DNA of 64,000 nt from Terriglobia bacterium. Its GTDB lineage: Bacteria; Acidobacteriota; Terriglobia; UBA7540. The notes under the pieces were generated by a model. The model saw only the letters and a list, made by a program, of their open reading frames with translations. It had not been told where the DNA came from and did not search any database. Made by a program: the position numbers and the translations under genes. The stretch spans positions 1 through 64,000 of the forward strand of contig DASTAW010000021.1 in the NCBI GenBank assembly GCA_035712365.1, written 5' to 3'. This document shows, piece after piece, positions 25,856-34,938 of this stretch. The first letter of the stretch is position 1, and every line of letters begins with the position of its first letter.

Positions 25856-27157
25856 ATGGCGAACAATGGTCACGTTCCGTTGAGCAGTTTTAAACTTCTT
25901 GAGCGCACCTCGCCGAGTTTGCCCGGGGTCTCAGACCTCGAGGGCGAAATACGGCAGTCGCTCTCCGGGCTCGCCATTCCCCGGGACCGCCTGGCCGGAC
26001 GACGTATTGCCGTTACGGCCGGAAGCCGCGGCATCGCCAATCTGAAGGAGATCATCAAGGCGTCATGCGACTGGCTGAAGTCCGAGGGCGCGCAGCCCTT
26101 TGTGATTCCCGCCATGGGAAGTCACGGCGGGGCCACCGCCGAAGGCCAGCGCCTGATCCTTGAGGAGTACGGCGTCACTCCTGATTTTGTCGGCGCCGAG
26201 GTCATATCTGACATGGCCACAGTGGAAGTAGGACGGACGGCAGAAGGCTTCGAGGCGAACGTGGACAGGAACGCGTGGGAGGCCGACAGCATCCTGGTGG
26301 TGAACCGCATCAAGCCCCACACCGATTTCAGCGGAACTATCGAGAGCGGCCTGCTGAAAATGATTGCCGTCGGCCTGGGCAAGCGCGAGGGCGCGGCGGT
26401 GACGCATCGCGGGAGCCGCAGATACGGCAACGAGCGGGTGATCCGGTCAATCGCCGGCGTTATACTCGACACGGGAAAAATTCTTTGCGGGCTGGCTGTC
26501 GTGGAAAATGAGATGCACCAGATAGCCCTCGTGCGCGCCGCGCTCCCGGGAGGAATCGCTGCCGTCGAGGAGGCGACGCTGCCTATCGCGCGCAACCTGG
26601 TTCCGCGCCTGCCGTTTGCGAAATGCCATCTACTGGTGGTGGACGAAATGGGCAAGAACATCAGCGGGACCGGCCTGGACACGAAGGTTGTGGGACGGGG
26701 CGCGCGGCCGATACCGGCTGATAGCCCTGAGATCGGGCTGATTTACGTGCGCGACCTGACCACTGAGAGCGACGGAAACTCGATCGGAGTCGGCATGGCG
26801 GATGCCATACACGAGCGATTCTACCGCAAAATAGATCTCAGCAAAACGTACATGAATGCCCGGACCTCGCTAAACCCATTCATGGCACGCGTGCCAATGT
26901 ATCTGGCTACCGACCGCGAGGCCCTCGATTATATGCTGGCCACGCTCGGCGGACCTGGTGAGCAGGAGCAACGCGTCGTCTGGATTCGAAACACTCTTGA
27001 ACTCAACCGTGTGGCCGTTTCCTCATCCTTTACGGAGGAGGCTGGCGCGCTTACCGGCTGGCGAATGCTGCCCGAAGGATTCTCAGCGCGTTTTGACAAT
27101 GCCGGCAATCTCGTATCGCCTTTTGCGAGGGCAGCCGGAAAGGCCTCCGTGTCTTGA
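25856..27157 (+). CDS. LarA-like (lactate racemase N-terminal domain, DUF2088) protein
   Basis: 433 residues, cytoplasmic. The DUF2088/LarA N-terminal signature is present: VTAGSRGIANLKEIIKASCD, IPAMGSHGGATAEGQ and VNRIKPHTDFSGTIESGLLK with GLGKREGA. LarA itself needs a nickel-pincer cofactor made by LarB, LarC and LarE; none of these genes is near. The usual LarA histidines are partly present (SHGG, KPHTDF). It is therefore a relative whose substrate and cofactor are unknown. The ATG follows TTGAGGG. Confidence 0.85.
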   Translation: MANNGHVPLSSFKLLERTSPSLPGVSDLEGEIRQSLSGLAIPRDRLAGRRIAVTAGSRGIANLKEIIKASCDWLKSEGAQPFVIPAMGSHGGATAEGQRLILEEYGVTPDFVGAEVISDMATVEVGRTAEGFEANVDRNAWEADSILVVNRIKPHTDFSGTIESGLLKMIAVGLGKREGAAVTHRGSRRYGNERVIRSIAGVILDTGKILCGLAVVENEMHQIALVRAALPGGIAAVEEATLPIARNLVPRLPFAKCHLLVVDEMGKNISGTGLDTKVVGRGARPIPADSPEIGLIYVRDLTTESDGNSIGVGMADAIHERFYRKIDLSKTYMNARTSLNPFMARVPMYLATDREALDYMLATLGGPGEQEQRVVWIRNTLELNRVAVSSSFTEEAGALTGWRMLPEGFSARFDNAGNLVSPFARAAGKASVS

Positions 27158-27206
27158 CTCGGCCCTTGAAGAAGGCCAGAATGATAGCATTCGAGGGCTA
27201 CAAAAC

Positions 27207-27743
27207 ATGAGCAGAACATACTGGAAAACTGCGCTGCTTGTTCTGGTGATGTGCGTGTCCCTGTCCCCGGCAGCCACCGCGCAGGAGCAGAAGACTGCCA
27301 GCCCGCATGCGGCAGATTCCCAGAGCGGGAAAGCTGTGAAGCCTGCGGCCAATCTGCCGCTCCAGTCCGTGACTCTGGTGAGCACTGAAGAAGCAGCCCG
27401 CAGGGCGGCGGAGGAAGTGAGGGCCCGGGCGCAAACGAGCAAGCTGTCTTCCGAGCCTTCAAAAGAGGGAGCAGCCAGCAAGGCCGCAGAAGGTGCGGTG
27501 CTTGAGTTCCACCCGACTGACAGCCTGCCTGCAAAAGATGCGGTCAAGGGCCGGGTCCAGCAAAAAGACCAGAGTAAATCGGTGCTGAAGAACATTCACG
27601 GAAGCGCCTACGGGGCGGCGGCGTCCGCTGCCGGGCGCGCAAACGGCGAGGGTGGAGACGTCGGTGCCGAATCGCGCGGCGGCAAGATCAACATCTATGT
27701 GGAAGGCGAGCGTACCCATGCCAGCACGCCTGCACCCCATTAA
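27207..27743 (+). CDS. Secreted low-complexity protein of unknown function
   Basis: 178 residues from the ATG at 27207, which gives a signal peptide ending at ATAQ (MSRTYWKTALLVLVMCVSLS). The mature chain is rich in Ala, Lys, Ser and Glu and probably mostly disordered, with a helical part (STEEAARRAAEEVRARAQTS) and a Gly-rich C-terminal quarter ending in GGKINIYVEGE. No domain is recognised. It begins 50 nt after the LarA-like gene and ends 3 nt before the esterase, so they may be co-transcribed. Confidence 0.65.
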   Translation: MSRTYWKTALLVLVMCVSLSPAATAQEQKTASPHAADSQSGKAVKPAANLPLQSVTLVSTEEAARRAAEEVRARAQTSKLSSEPSKEGAASKAAEGAVLEFHPTDSLPAKDAVKGRVQQKDQSKSVLKNIHGSAYGAAASAAGRANGEGGDVGAESRGGKINIYVEGERTHASTPAPH

Positions 27744-27746
27744 TCT

Positions 27747-28724
27747 ATGAGCAGAACAATTTGTTTTGAGGACCGTGGTTCCGCTTGTGGACGACTGCAC
27801 GGCGCCGGCCAGTACGCGGCCGCAATCTTGTTCATCGCGTGGGCCCTCGCCTCTGGCAGCGTCGCTCTGGCTGCCGCGCCAGGCACGATCCAGTGCGACT
27901 CTGTCCCAAGTAAAATCCTGGACCATCCGGTAGATTATTGCATCGACCTCCCGGCTGATTATGCGAGCTCGAGCCGGCGGTACCCGGTGCTCTATTTTCT
28001 GCACGGTTTGTTCGAAAACGACCATCGCTGGATTGACCGCGGCGGCAAGGAGAATTTCGATCGCCTGACGGCCGATGGGACCATTGGGCAATTTATTGTG
28101 GTGCTGCCAAATGGAGGAGAGACCTTCTATATCAATTCAGAAGATGGCAAGGACCGATACGAAGATTTCTTCATTCAGGAGCTTGTGCCGTTTATCGATC
28201 ACCACTACAGGACCATTGACACGAAAGGAGCGCGGGGCATCAGCGGCCTCTCGATGGGTGGCTATGGCGCGCTGCACCTGGCCATGCGCCATTCCGATCT
28301 GTTTGGCTCCGTGGCGGCCACCAGCGCTGTGCTGATCGATAAGCTGCCTAATCCTCTTCCTGCCGAGGGCCGCTGGCAATTCTACTCACGCATCCTGAGC
28401 CATGCGTTCGGTTCGCCGCTCAATCAGGCGTACTGGGAAGAAAACAGCCCGCTGACGTTGGCCAAAGATCCTTCAAAATTCCAGGGCCTCAAGATCTATT
28501 TCGACGTCGGAGACCAGGACCGTTTTGGGTTTGACAAGGGCGCCGGCATCCTGGACGAAATTCTCAGCAGGGAAAACTACCCTCATACTTACGCGCTGCG
28601 GCAGGGTGGCCATGGATGGGAATTCCTCGACCAGTACATCCAGTATTCGCTGGGCTTTCAATGGCAGTCGTTCGAAAAAACAACGCAAGCGGCAAAATCA
28701 TCTGCGGAGGCCCGCAGCCATTGA
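27747..28724 (+). CDS. Esterase D / S-formylglutathione hydrolase-like secreted esterase
   Basis: 325 residues; N-terminal hydrophobic segment (about 22-44) with probable cleavage before APGTIQ. Alpha/beta hydrolase with RYPVLYFLHGLFENDHRW (oxyanion side), nucleophile GLSMGGYGAL at about residues 165-174, Asp in FDVGDQDRFGF and His in RQGGHGWEF. It belongs to the putative-esterase group (FrmB, antigen 85-type). Export and the absence of aldehyde-detox genes argue for hydrolysis of cell-wall or plant-derived esters rather than formaldehyde detoxification. It begins with the same 12 bases as the preceding gene. Confidence 0.9.
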   Translation: MSRTICFEDRGSACGRLHGAGQYAAAILFIAWALASGSVALAAAPGTIQCDSVPSKILDHPVDYCIDLPADYASSSRRYPVLYFLHGLFENDHRWIDRGGKENFDRLTADGTIGQFIVVLPNGGETFYINSEDGKDRYEDFFIQELVPFIDHHYRTIDTKGARGISGLSMGGYGALHLAMRHSDLFGSVAATSAVLIDKLPNPLPAEGRWQFYSRILSHAFGSPLNQAYWEENSPLTLAKDPSKFQGLKIYFDVGDQDRFGFDKGAGILDEILSRENYPHTYALRQGGHGWEFLDQYIQYSLGFQWQSFEKTTQAAKSSAEARSH

Positions 28725-29644
28725 AGAATCTGCTTCAGTCTGTGGTGGTTGCGGCCGCAACCCTGGGCCTCGGCGTCGGCTGCCTGCTGGCGCAGGCCGA
28801 TCCCCAGGCAAAAATCCTCAGCTATATTCGTGACCACCTGAAGGCCGGTCAGCCGGTACGCGTGACAGATTTGTACAACACGGTGTTTACGACCCCTGAA
28901 GATCACGCGGCGCTGGGCAAGCTCTATAAGGATTTCTTCCGGATTCCAACCTTCGTCGTCCAGTATCAGCAGAGGTTTTCCGCGCCACCAAACCTGAAGA
29001 CCATTGCCGAACAGTTTTCGCTGAAGAATCCGGAGGAAGCCGACACGCTGCTCCGCGTCATGGAAGCTGATCCTCGCGTACCGAAATTCATCACGCGCGA
29101 TCCGGCGACGGGAGAAATCACCAAAGTAGACGCGGAATTGATCCGGGACGATCCCCGGTTTGCAGCGGGAGCGAAGCACGAACTCGGCGGCTGGGTCGGG
29201 AAGACCGCGCCCTCCTTCAGTCTGGCGGCAGCCGGCAACAAGCAACTCACCTCCGCTGGGCTCGACGGAAAAGTTGCTCTGCTGTACGTCTGGTTCACAG
29301 GTTGCCCGCCTTGCATGAAAGAGGCGCCGGAGCTTGCCCGGATTCAGCGCGATTTTGGATCCAAAGTGTTTGAAGTGGTGGGGGCCAACGCTGATGATCT
29401 ACTGGGGCTCGGCATCAGCGACGAGACCCGCCAGCGGTATGCGGAGAAGGAAGGAATCACCTTTCCCATTGCTCGCTGGAACAAGGAAAGCAACCAGTCG
29501 TACGGCGGCATCTCTATTTATCCCACGCTTTTTCTCATTAATCGGCAAGGCACGATTACAGGCCACTGGGTTGGGTTTACAAGCCCGGCAACGCTTCGGG
29601 AAGCCATCGCGAAGGCCATAGCTGGATCATCCGGAAAGCATTAA
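28721..29644 (+). CDS. Secreted TlpA-like redoxin with long N-terminal extension
   Basis: 307 residues from the TTG at 28721, which overlaps the esterase stop (TTGA) and has GGAGG ten nt upstream. This start gives a signal peptide (KNLLQSVVVAAATLGLGVGC). About 150 residues of helical sequence of unknown function (DLYNTVFTTPEDHAALGKLY) precede a redoxin domain with GCPPC at about 192-196 and GISIYPTLFLINRQG. It is likely a periplasmic thiol-disulfide protein. The overlap implies translational coupling with the esterase. Confidence 0.85.
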   Translation: MKNLLQSVVVAAATLGLGVGCLLAQADPQAKILSYIRDHLKAGQPVRVTDLYNTVFTTPEDHAALGKLYKDFFRIPTFVVQYQQRFSAPPNLKTIAEQFSLKNPEEADTLLRVMEADPRVPKFITRDPATGEITKVDAELIRDDPRFAAGAKHELGGWVGKTAPSFSLAAAGNKQLTSAGLDGKVALLYVWFTGCPPCMKEAPELARIQRDFGSKVFEVVGANADDLLGLGISDETRQRYAEKEGITFPIARWNKESNQSYGGISIYPTLFLINRQGTITGHWVGFTSPATLREAIAKAIAGSSGKH

Positions 29645-29703
29645 TCTAACTTCAACGGGTCTCATCAGCGATCCTGAATACAAGATTAAAGGAGGGTACA
29701 TCG

Positions 29704-30222
29704 ATGAAGTGCCTCAAACGCACCGGTATCAGCATCGTTGCCATCGCGATAGCTAGTCTCGGAGCTGCTCTGCTCCTGGCGCAGGGCGGCGATCGAGGAG
29801 AAGCCACCGCAACCATCGGCTCCGCCCATGTCTCGATTGATTACGGTCGCCCAATGCTCAAAGGTCGCGATCCTTTGGGCATGCTCAAGCCCGGCCAGGT
29901 ATGGCGTATGGGAGCAAATACGCCTACAACCATCGAATCCGACCACGACCTGCTGTTCGGAAATACGCGAGTCCCAAAGGGAAAACATATTCTACTGGCC
30001 GAGTTGGCCGAACCCGGTAAGTGGGTCCTGGTGGCGTCCACCAAGCCCTATGACGAATACGATTCCAGCGCGAAGGTCGCTGAAACACCTATGAGAGTGG
30101 AAAATGGCCAGGACTCGGTGGACCAGATGACCATCAAACTTTCCGCCAACGGGAGCCATGGTGATCTTGAAGTTGCCTGGGGGACGTCCCGCCTGGCAGC
30201 AACCTTCAGCGTGGCTGAGTAG
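29704..30222 (+). CDS. Secreted DUF2911 protein
   Basis: 172 residues with a signal peptide (KRTGISIVAIAIASLGAALL). The DUF2911 pattern is clear: VSIDYGRPMLKGRDPLGML, GQVWRMGANTPTTIESDHDL and RVPKGKHILLAELAE. The molecular role of this family is unknown. The ATG has AAGGAGG eight nt upstream, one of the best ribosome sites here. It closes a run of same-strand exported proteins starting at 27207. Confidence 0.88.
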   Translation: MKCLKRTGISIVAIAIASLGAALLLAQGGDRGEATATIGSAHVSIDYGRPMLKGRDPLGMLKPGQVWRMGANTPTTIESDHDLLFGNTRVPKGKHILLAELAEPGKWVLVASTKPYDEYDSSAKVAETPMRVENGQDSVDQMTIKLSANGSHGDLEVAWGTSRLAATFSVAE

Positions 30223-30307
30223 CCGCGACGGCAAACCGTCTGATCTTTTGCCCGGGCCGGCGGAGATGGAGCATGTCCGCCTGTGCCACTAACGGAGCTC
30301 CGACCTG

Positions 30308-31072
30308 ATGCCCAAGGCCATCAACGTTCTGGCGGTTTTCGCGCATCCCGATGATGCGGAGTTCCTTTGTGCGGGAACGCTGGCTCTTCTCGCTGCGCGC
30401 GGCGCCAGGATCCAGATGGCAACCCTGACGGCGGGAGACTGTGGCAGCACGACCGTTCCGGCAGCCAGGATTTCGAAGGTGCGGCAGCAGGAAGCGTCAC
30501 GCTCCGCCACACTGATTGGCGCACGGTACCGCTGCCTGAAGAGCAAGGACCTTCTGGTTTTTTACGACCGTCCTCACCTGAACAAAGTCATGGAACTTGT
30601 CCGGCAGACGAATCCCGCTCTGGTGCTGACGCATTCTCCGGTTGATTACATGATTGACCACGAAATGGTGAGCCACCTCTGCCAGAGCGCCTGCTTTGGC
30701 GCGATGGCCCCCAATTTCAAGACGGGCACCGGGCGTCCGGCTCCACCGCTCAAGAGCGTGCCCCACCTCTACTACGCCGAGGCGTTTGGCAGGCGCGACA
30801 TTGTCGGACACAAAATTGAATCCACAATCTGCGTGGATATCAGCACAACGCTCAAACGCAAGGAAGAAATGCTCGCCTGCCATGAGAGCCAGCAGGCATG
30901 GCTCAAATCGCAGCAGGGGATACCTGAAACAATTGCCACCATGAGGAAGATGGCGAAGGCGGCAGGAAAGCGGGCCGGTTTTCGTTGGGCGGAAGGCTTC
31001 CGCCAGCATCTCGGCCAGGGGTTTCCGGCATCGAACCTGCTGAAGGAGCTATTGGGGGGTATCGTCCGCTAA
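30308..31072 (+). CDS. PIG-L / LmbE family deacetylase
   Basis: 254 residues. The metal motif AHPDDAEF is at residues 12-19; the second His is in THSPVDYMIDHEMVS. This is the layout of N-acetylglucosaminyl deacetylases and of MshB/BshB-type thiol enzymes. It probably removes an acetyl from a sugar-like substrate in the cytoplasm. No glycosyltransferase is adjacent to define the substrate. The C-terminal helices (KRKEEMLACHESQQAWLKSQ) fit the BshB group. Confidence 0.93.
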   Translation: MPKAINVLAVFAHPDDAEFLCAGTLALLAARGARIQMATLTAGDCGSTTVPAARISKVRQQEASRSATLIGARYRCLKSKDLLVFYDRPHLNKVMELVRQTNPALVLTHSPVDYMIDHEMVSHLCQSACFGAMAPNFKTGTGRPAPPLKSVPHLYYAEAFGRRDIVGHKIESTICVDISTTLKRKEEMLACHESQQAWLKSQQGIPETIATMRKMAKAAGKRAGFRWAEGFRQHLGQGFPASNLLKELLGGIVR

Positions 31073-31317
31073 CCGGCTGCTGACCGCTGCGCTCCGGATG
31101 TTCCTTCCCTGGACGGGACCGGACTGGGCAGTAACAGTCAGTCCAGGGACCGGAGGCCACCGAGGCCAGACGGCCCATCCCGTGCGAAGTGGGCCTTCTC
31201 GGTGCTCCCCTGAAAAGAAATATATAATAGGACTTGTTTTAGGCGGCGAAAAACGATAGGGAGCAACGACTGATCTGTTGGAAAAGGAATTGCGGCAAGC
31301 AATCGTATCCCCCAACT

Positions 31318-34290
31318 TTGGCGGACACAGCCAGCGAGCGCCACGGGTTCCGTTCAGCTTCGACTTCCCCCCGCAAGTACATTTTTCACGCTGGATTTCT
31401 TTTGCTGTTTATCTGGCTGGGATGTACTGTTCTCGCAATTGCCCAGTCCCCTGAGTGGGGCCAAAGGGTCGTACGTATTGAGCTGAAGACGGACGCGCAG
31501 CTTTATCTGTACCAATTCAAGACACAGATTGTGCAGCAAATCGGGGAGTTACTCGATCCGGCGAAAGTTGATGAAAGCCTGAAAAATCTTTACGCGACCG
31601 GCCGCTTTGCCAGCCTTCGCGCCGACGCGGAGCCGGAAGCAGGCGGCGTGGTGCTCACCTTTGCAGGCAAGGCACGGTATTATATTGGTTCTGTGCAAGT
31701 CACCGGGACGCCCAAACCGCTGGACGCCAGCACCCTCGTAGCCTCCGCCCGCCTGCCGCTGGGACATCCTCTTTACCCGGACGAGCTTGCAGCGGCCATG
31801 CAAGACATCCTTGCCGTACTTCACGACAACGCGTTCTATCAAGCGAAGGTTCAGAACTCAGTCGCGCCGAATCCAGCCACCGAGGAAGCCAATATCCTGG
31901 TTGCGATAACGCCGGGACCTCAGGCCCGATTGAAGGCCGTAATCTTCAATGGTCATTCGGCCTATTCTCCCGACCGGCTTCGGTCGGTAACGGGCTGGCA
32001 TCCGGGCAATCAGATCACATCAGCGGACATCGAAAAGGGCCTTTATAAGATCCATAATTTCTACCTGCAACGCGGCTATATCCAGGCCAGCGCCACGGTT
32101 CAGAAGCGCGTATTTGCTCCCAAAACGAACACGGAAACCCTTTTTGTCCAGTGCGAAGCCGGGCCGGTGATCGAGGTCCACGTCCGAGGCGCGGACATCT
32201 CCCGTCGCAAACTACGGGATATACTTCCTCTCTACCAGGACGGTGTAATTGACCAGCCTTCCCTCGAAAGGGGAAACGAAGCGTTGACCGACTTCTACCA
32301 GCAGAAAGGCTATCTGCGGGCCAAGGTCACCGTCGAACCCGTCGAACACGTCACGGCCGATCACATGCGGGTGACCTACAAGGTAGCGCGAGGACCGATC
32401 GGGAGCTTTGAAGGATACAAGTTCACCGGGAATAGCCACCTTCCCGATGCAACCCTCGCGCCAACCATGACGGTCCGCAGAGCAGAATTCCCGTTCCAGA
32501 GCGCCGCATTCAGCAATAAAATGCTCAACAATGACATCAAAGCCCTGAAGGGTGTATACGAATCGCAGGGCTTCCTGGACGCAAAGATAACTCCCCGTTT
32601 CAATTTCTACTATCGGGATTTGCCGCAGCATCTTTTCGTCACGCTCGATATTCAGGAAGGAGAAAGAACGATGGTGGGGAAGGTTGAAATCCAGGGCGTT
32701 ACCGACGACCAGCGTAAACTGCTGATGGCGCGCCTGGCCAATCGACCCGGCTCATTCTACTCGCCCGAAAACGAACAAAACGATCGTGACTCGATCCTTC
32801 GCTATTTCACCAACCATGGCTATTCTCACGCCAGCGTCAACACCAGCAGTGCCGCGGCGGGGCAGGACCATCTGATGAACGTGAATTACGCCGTCGTCCC
32901 TGGAAACCAGCAAACGATCGAGCGGGTGGTTCTGCTTGGCAACAAGCACGCGCGCGATGGAGTTGTGCGGCGCGAACTGACGTTCGGAAGAAATCAGCCG
33001 ATCAATGATAGCGCCCTGCTGGAGTCTCAGCGGAAGCTCTACGATCTCGGACTGTTTAACCAGGTGCAGATTGCGCCTCAGAACCCGCAGGCGGAAGAGA
33101 CCCAAAAGACCGTTCTGGTCAGCATGGAAGAGGCGCCCCGTTGGACGCTGGGATATGGCGGCGGCGTCGAAGTCCAGCGGCTGGGCAGCAACGAACCCCA
33201 GGGCCAGTTGAAAGCCAGCCCTCGGGTTTCTCTGGAGGTCTCGCGCATCGGCGTAGGCGGCCGCGACCAGACGCTGAGCTTTCGTGGCAGGTTTTCAACC
33301 CTCGACAAGGGGGCTGACGTCAGCTACTTCATCCCCAAATTTCCGACGCGCCGCGACATCAGTGTGCGGCTCATCGCCAATGCCGACTCCAGCCGCAATG
33401 TTTTAACCTTTACGGCAAGACGAAAGGAAGCGTCGGTGGTCCTGGAAAAGCGTTGGAGCCAGACTACTTTCCTGTCGGCGCGTTATTCTTTTCGCAACGT
33501 CCAGGCGCTCGACCTGTCGAATAAGATCTCACCTGAACAGATCCCGCTTGCCAGCCGTGCGGCTCGGATCGGCATGTTTGCGCTCAGCTACGTTAATGAT
33601 CATCGTGACAATCCGGTCGATCCTACGCGCGGGTCGTATTCGCTGGCTGACGCAGGCATCTCCTGGTCCGGCCTGGGGTCAGCAGCCAACTTCCTTCGGC
33701 TTGTAACTCAAAACGCCACCTACTACCGCCTGACTCCATTCCTGGTTTTCGCACGTAATACGCGGTTGGCAATTGAGTCGCCCTACGGCAGTCTCAGGCA
33801 GGTGACTGTCACTAATCCTGACGGGTCACAGCAGGTCATTCTGACCCATGAGATTCCCCTCCCAGAGCGGCTCTTCTCGGGCGGAAGCGATTCACTCCGC
33901 GGATTTTCCATCAACCAGGCTGGGCCGCGCGACCCGCAAACCGGGTTTCCGATCGGCGGAAACGCCCTTTTTCTGAATTCACTCGAACTCCGCTTTTCTG
34001 TCGCTCAGGACCGCATGGGCGTGGTGCTTTTCCACGACATGGGGAATGTATACTCCACCGTCCGCAGAATGCGCCTGCTGAAGGTCTCGCAGAGTTCTCC
34101 AACGGATTTGGATTACACGGTCCACGCGGTGGGTGTGGGACTGCTTTATAAAACACCCGTCGGCCCGCTGCGGTTCGACGTGGGTTATGCTCTGAACCCG
34201 ACACAGTACCAGGTTGCCGGCCAGAATGGCCTGGAGGTGCTCCGATTACCACGCATACAGTATTTTTTAAGCATCGGCCAAAGCTTCTGA
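31318..34290 (+). CDS. BamA/TamA-family outer-membrane protein
   Basis: 990 residues. The start (TTG 31318) is uncertain because no ribosome site is seen; a hydrophobic segment ends at AIAQ (about residue 43). Several POTRA domains cover about 50-590, including RLPLGHPLYPDELAAAM and ERVVLLGNKHARDGVVRREL. The C-terminal beta-barrel (about 610-990) has the loop-6 motif SLRGF near residue 859 and ends in Phe, as needed for BAM recognition. It is followed by SurA-like and TamB-like genes, so TamA or an acidobacterial equivalent is favoured over BamA. Confidence 0.93.
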   Translation: MADTASERHGFRSASTSPRKYIFHAGFLLLFIWLGCTVLAIAQSPEWGQRVVRIELKTDAQLYLYQFKTQIVQQIGELLDPAKVDESLKNLYATGRFASLRADAEPEAGGVVLTFAGKARYYIGSVQVTGTPKPLDASTLVASARLPLGHPLYPDELAAAMQDILAVLHDNAFYQAKVQNSVAPNPATEEANILVAITPGPQARLKAVIFNGHSAYSPDRLRSVTGWHPGNQITSADIEKGLYKIHNFYLQRGYIQASATVQKRVFAPKTNTETLFVQCEAGPVIEVHVRGADISRRKLRDILPLYQDGVIDQPSLERGNEALTDFYQQKGYLRAKVTVEPVEHVTADHMRVTYKVARGPIGSFEGYKFTGNSHLPDATLAPTMTVRRAEFPFQSAAFSNKMLNNDIKALKGVYESQGFLDAKITPRFNFYYRDLPQHLFVTLDIQEGERTMVGKVEIQGVTDDQRKLLMARLANRPGSFYSPENEQNDRDSILRYFTNHGYSHASVNTSSAAAGQDHLMNVNYAVVPGNQQTIERVVLLGNKHARDGVVRRELTFGRNQPINDSALLESQRKLYDLGLFNQVQIAPQNPQAEETQKTVLVSMEEAPRWTLGYGGGVEVQRLGSNEPQGQLKASPRVSLEVSRIGVGGRDQTLSFRGRFSTLDKGADVSYFIPKFPTRRDISVRLIANADSSRNVLTFTARRKEASVVLEKRWSQTTFLSARYSFRNVQALDLSNKISPEQIPLASRAARIGMFALSYVNDHRDNPVDPTRGSYSLADAGISWSGLGSAANFLRLVTQNATYYRLTPFLVFARNTRLAIESPYGSLRQVTVTNPDGSQQVILTHEIPLPERLFSGGSDSLRGFSINQAGPRDPQTGFPIGGNALFLNSLELRFSVAQDRMGVVLFHDMGNVYSTVRRMRLLKVSQSSPTDLDYTVHAVGVGLLYKTPVGPLRFDVGYALNPTQYQVAGQNGLEVLRLPRIQYFLSIGQSF

Positions 34291-34301
34291 TCGCCTCCTG
34301 C

Positions 34302-34937
34302 ATGCTGCTCGTGATAGCGGGTCTCCTCCCCGTTCCTGCGGGAGCTGAGACGCTCAACAGCGTGGTCGCCTCGGTTGGCGATGACGCCATCACCCAGCGC
34401 GACGTTACCGAGGAATACCGATTCGAACGTTTCCTGGACGGGAAAACGCCGGCGGGCGGGCCGACCCCTGAAGAGAGCAAAGACGCTCTCAGCAGGCTCA
34501 TCAGTCAAAGGCTGCTCGCTGAACAGATCCAGCGGTCAGTGGGACCCTCAAAGGACGGGACGAAAAACGCCGAGGATACGCTGAAGAGCGTCCGCGAGAA
34601 ATTTCACGACCCATCAGCCTACAGCGAGTCGCTCCAATCACTGGGAATGACAGAACCGCAGGTGTTGAAGCGGCTTGAGCTTTACCAGCGTACCCTGCAA
34701 ATGATTAACAACCGATTGCGGCCCGCGGCGACGCCGGATCCCAGTGAAGTGGAAGACTACTACAAAAACACTTTTGTCCCTGAGTATGCGAAGGCCCATG
34801 GCGGCCCGCCACCTGCTCTGGACGACGTTAGAGAACAGATCAGTGAAATTCTGGTGCAGAAGAAAATGAACGGGTTGCTCGACAACTGGCTCGATCGGCT
34901 GAAGTCAACCCATCGGGTGACCATTCACGCAGAATGA
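34302..34937 (+). CDS. SurA-N-like periplasmic chaperone domain protein without PPIase
   Basis: 211 residues from ATG 34302, giving a short signal peptide (MLLVIAGLLPVPAGA) that lacks basic residues. The mature part has the SurA N-terminal pattern: TLNSVVASVGDDAITQRDVTEE, LSRLISQRLLAEQIQR, and a closing helix LVQKKMNGLLDNWLDRLKS. No rotamase domain is present. Upstream in frame, ATT at 34245 with GGAGG seven nt before it would add HRPK and a full hydrophobic core, a better signal peptide. The gene lies between TamA-like and TamB-like genes, so it probably assists outer-membrane protein transit. Confidence 0.85.
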   Translation: MLLVIAGLLPVPAGAETLNSVVASVGDDAITQRDVTEEYRFERFLDGKTPAGGPTPEESKDALSRLISQRLLAEQIQRSVGPSKDGTKNAEDTLKSVREKFHDPSAYSESLQSLGMTEPQVLKRLELYQRTLQMINNRLRPAATPDPSEVEDYYKNTFVPEYAKAHGGPPPALDDVREQISEILVQKKMNGLLDNWLDRLKSTHRVTIHAE

Positions 34938-34938
34938 G

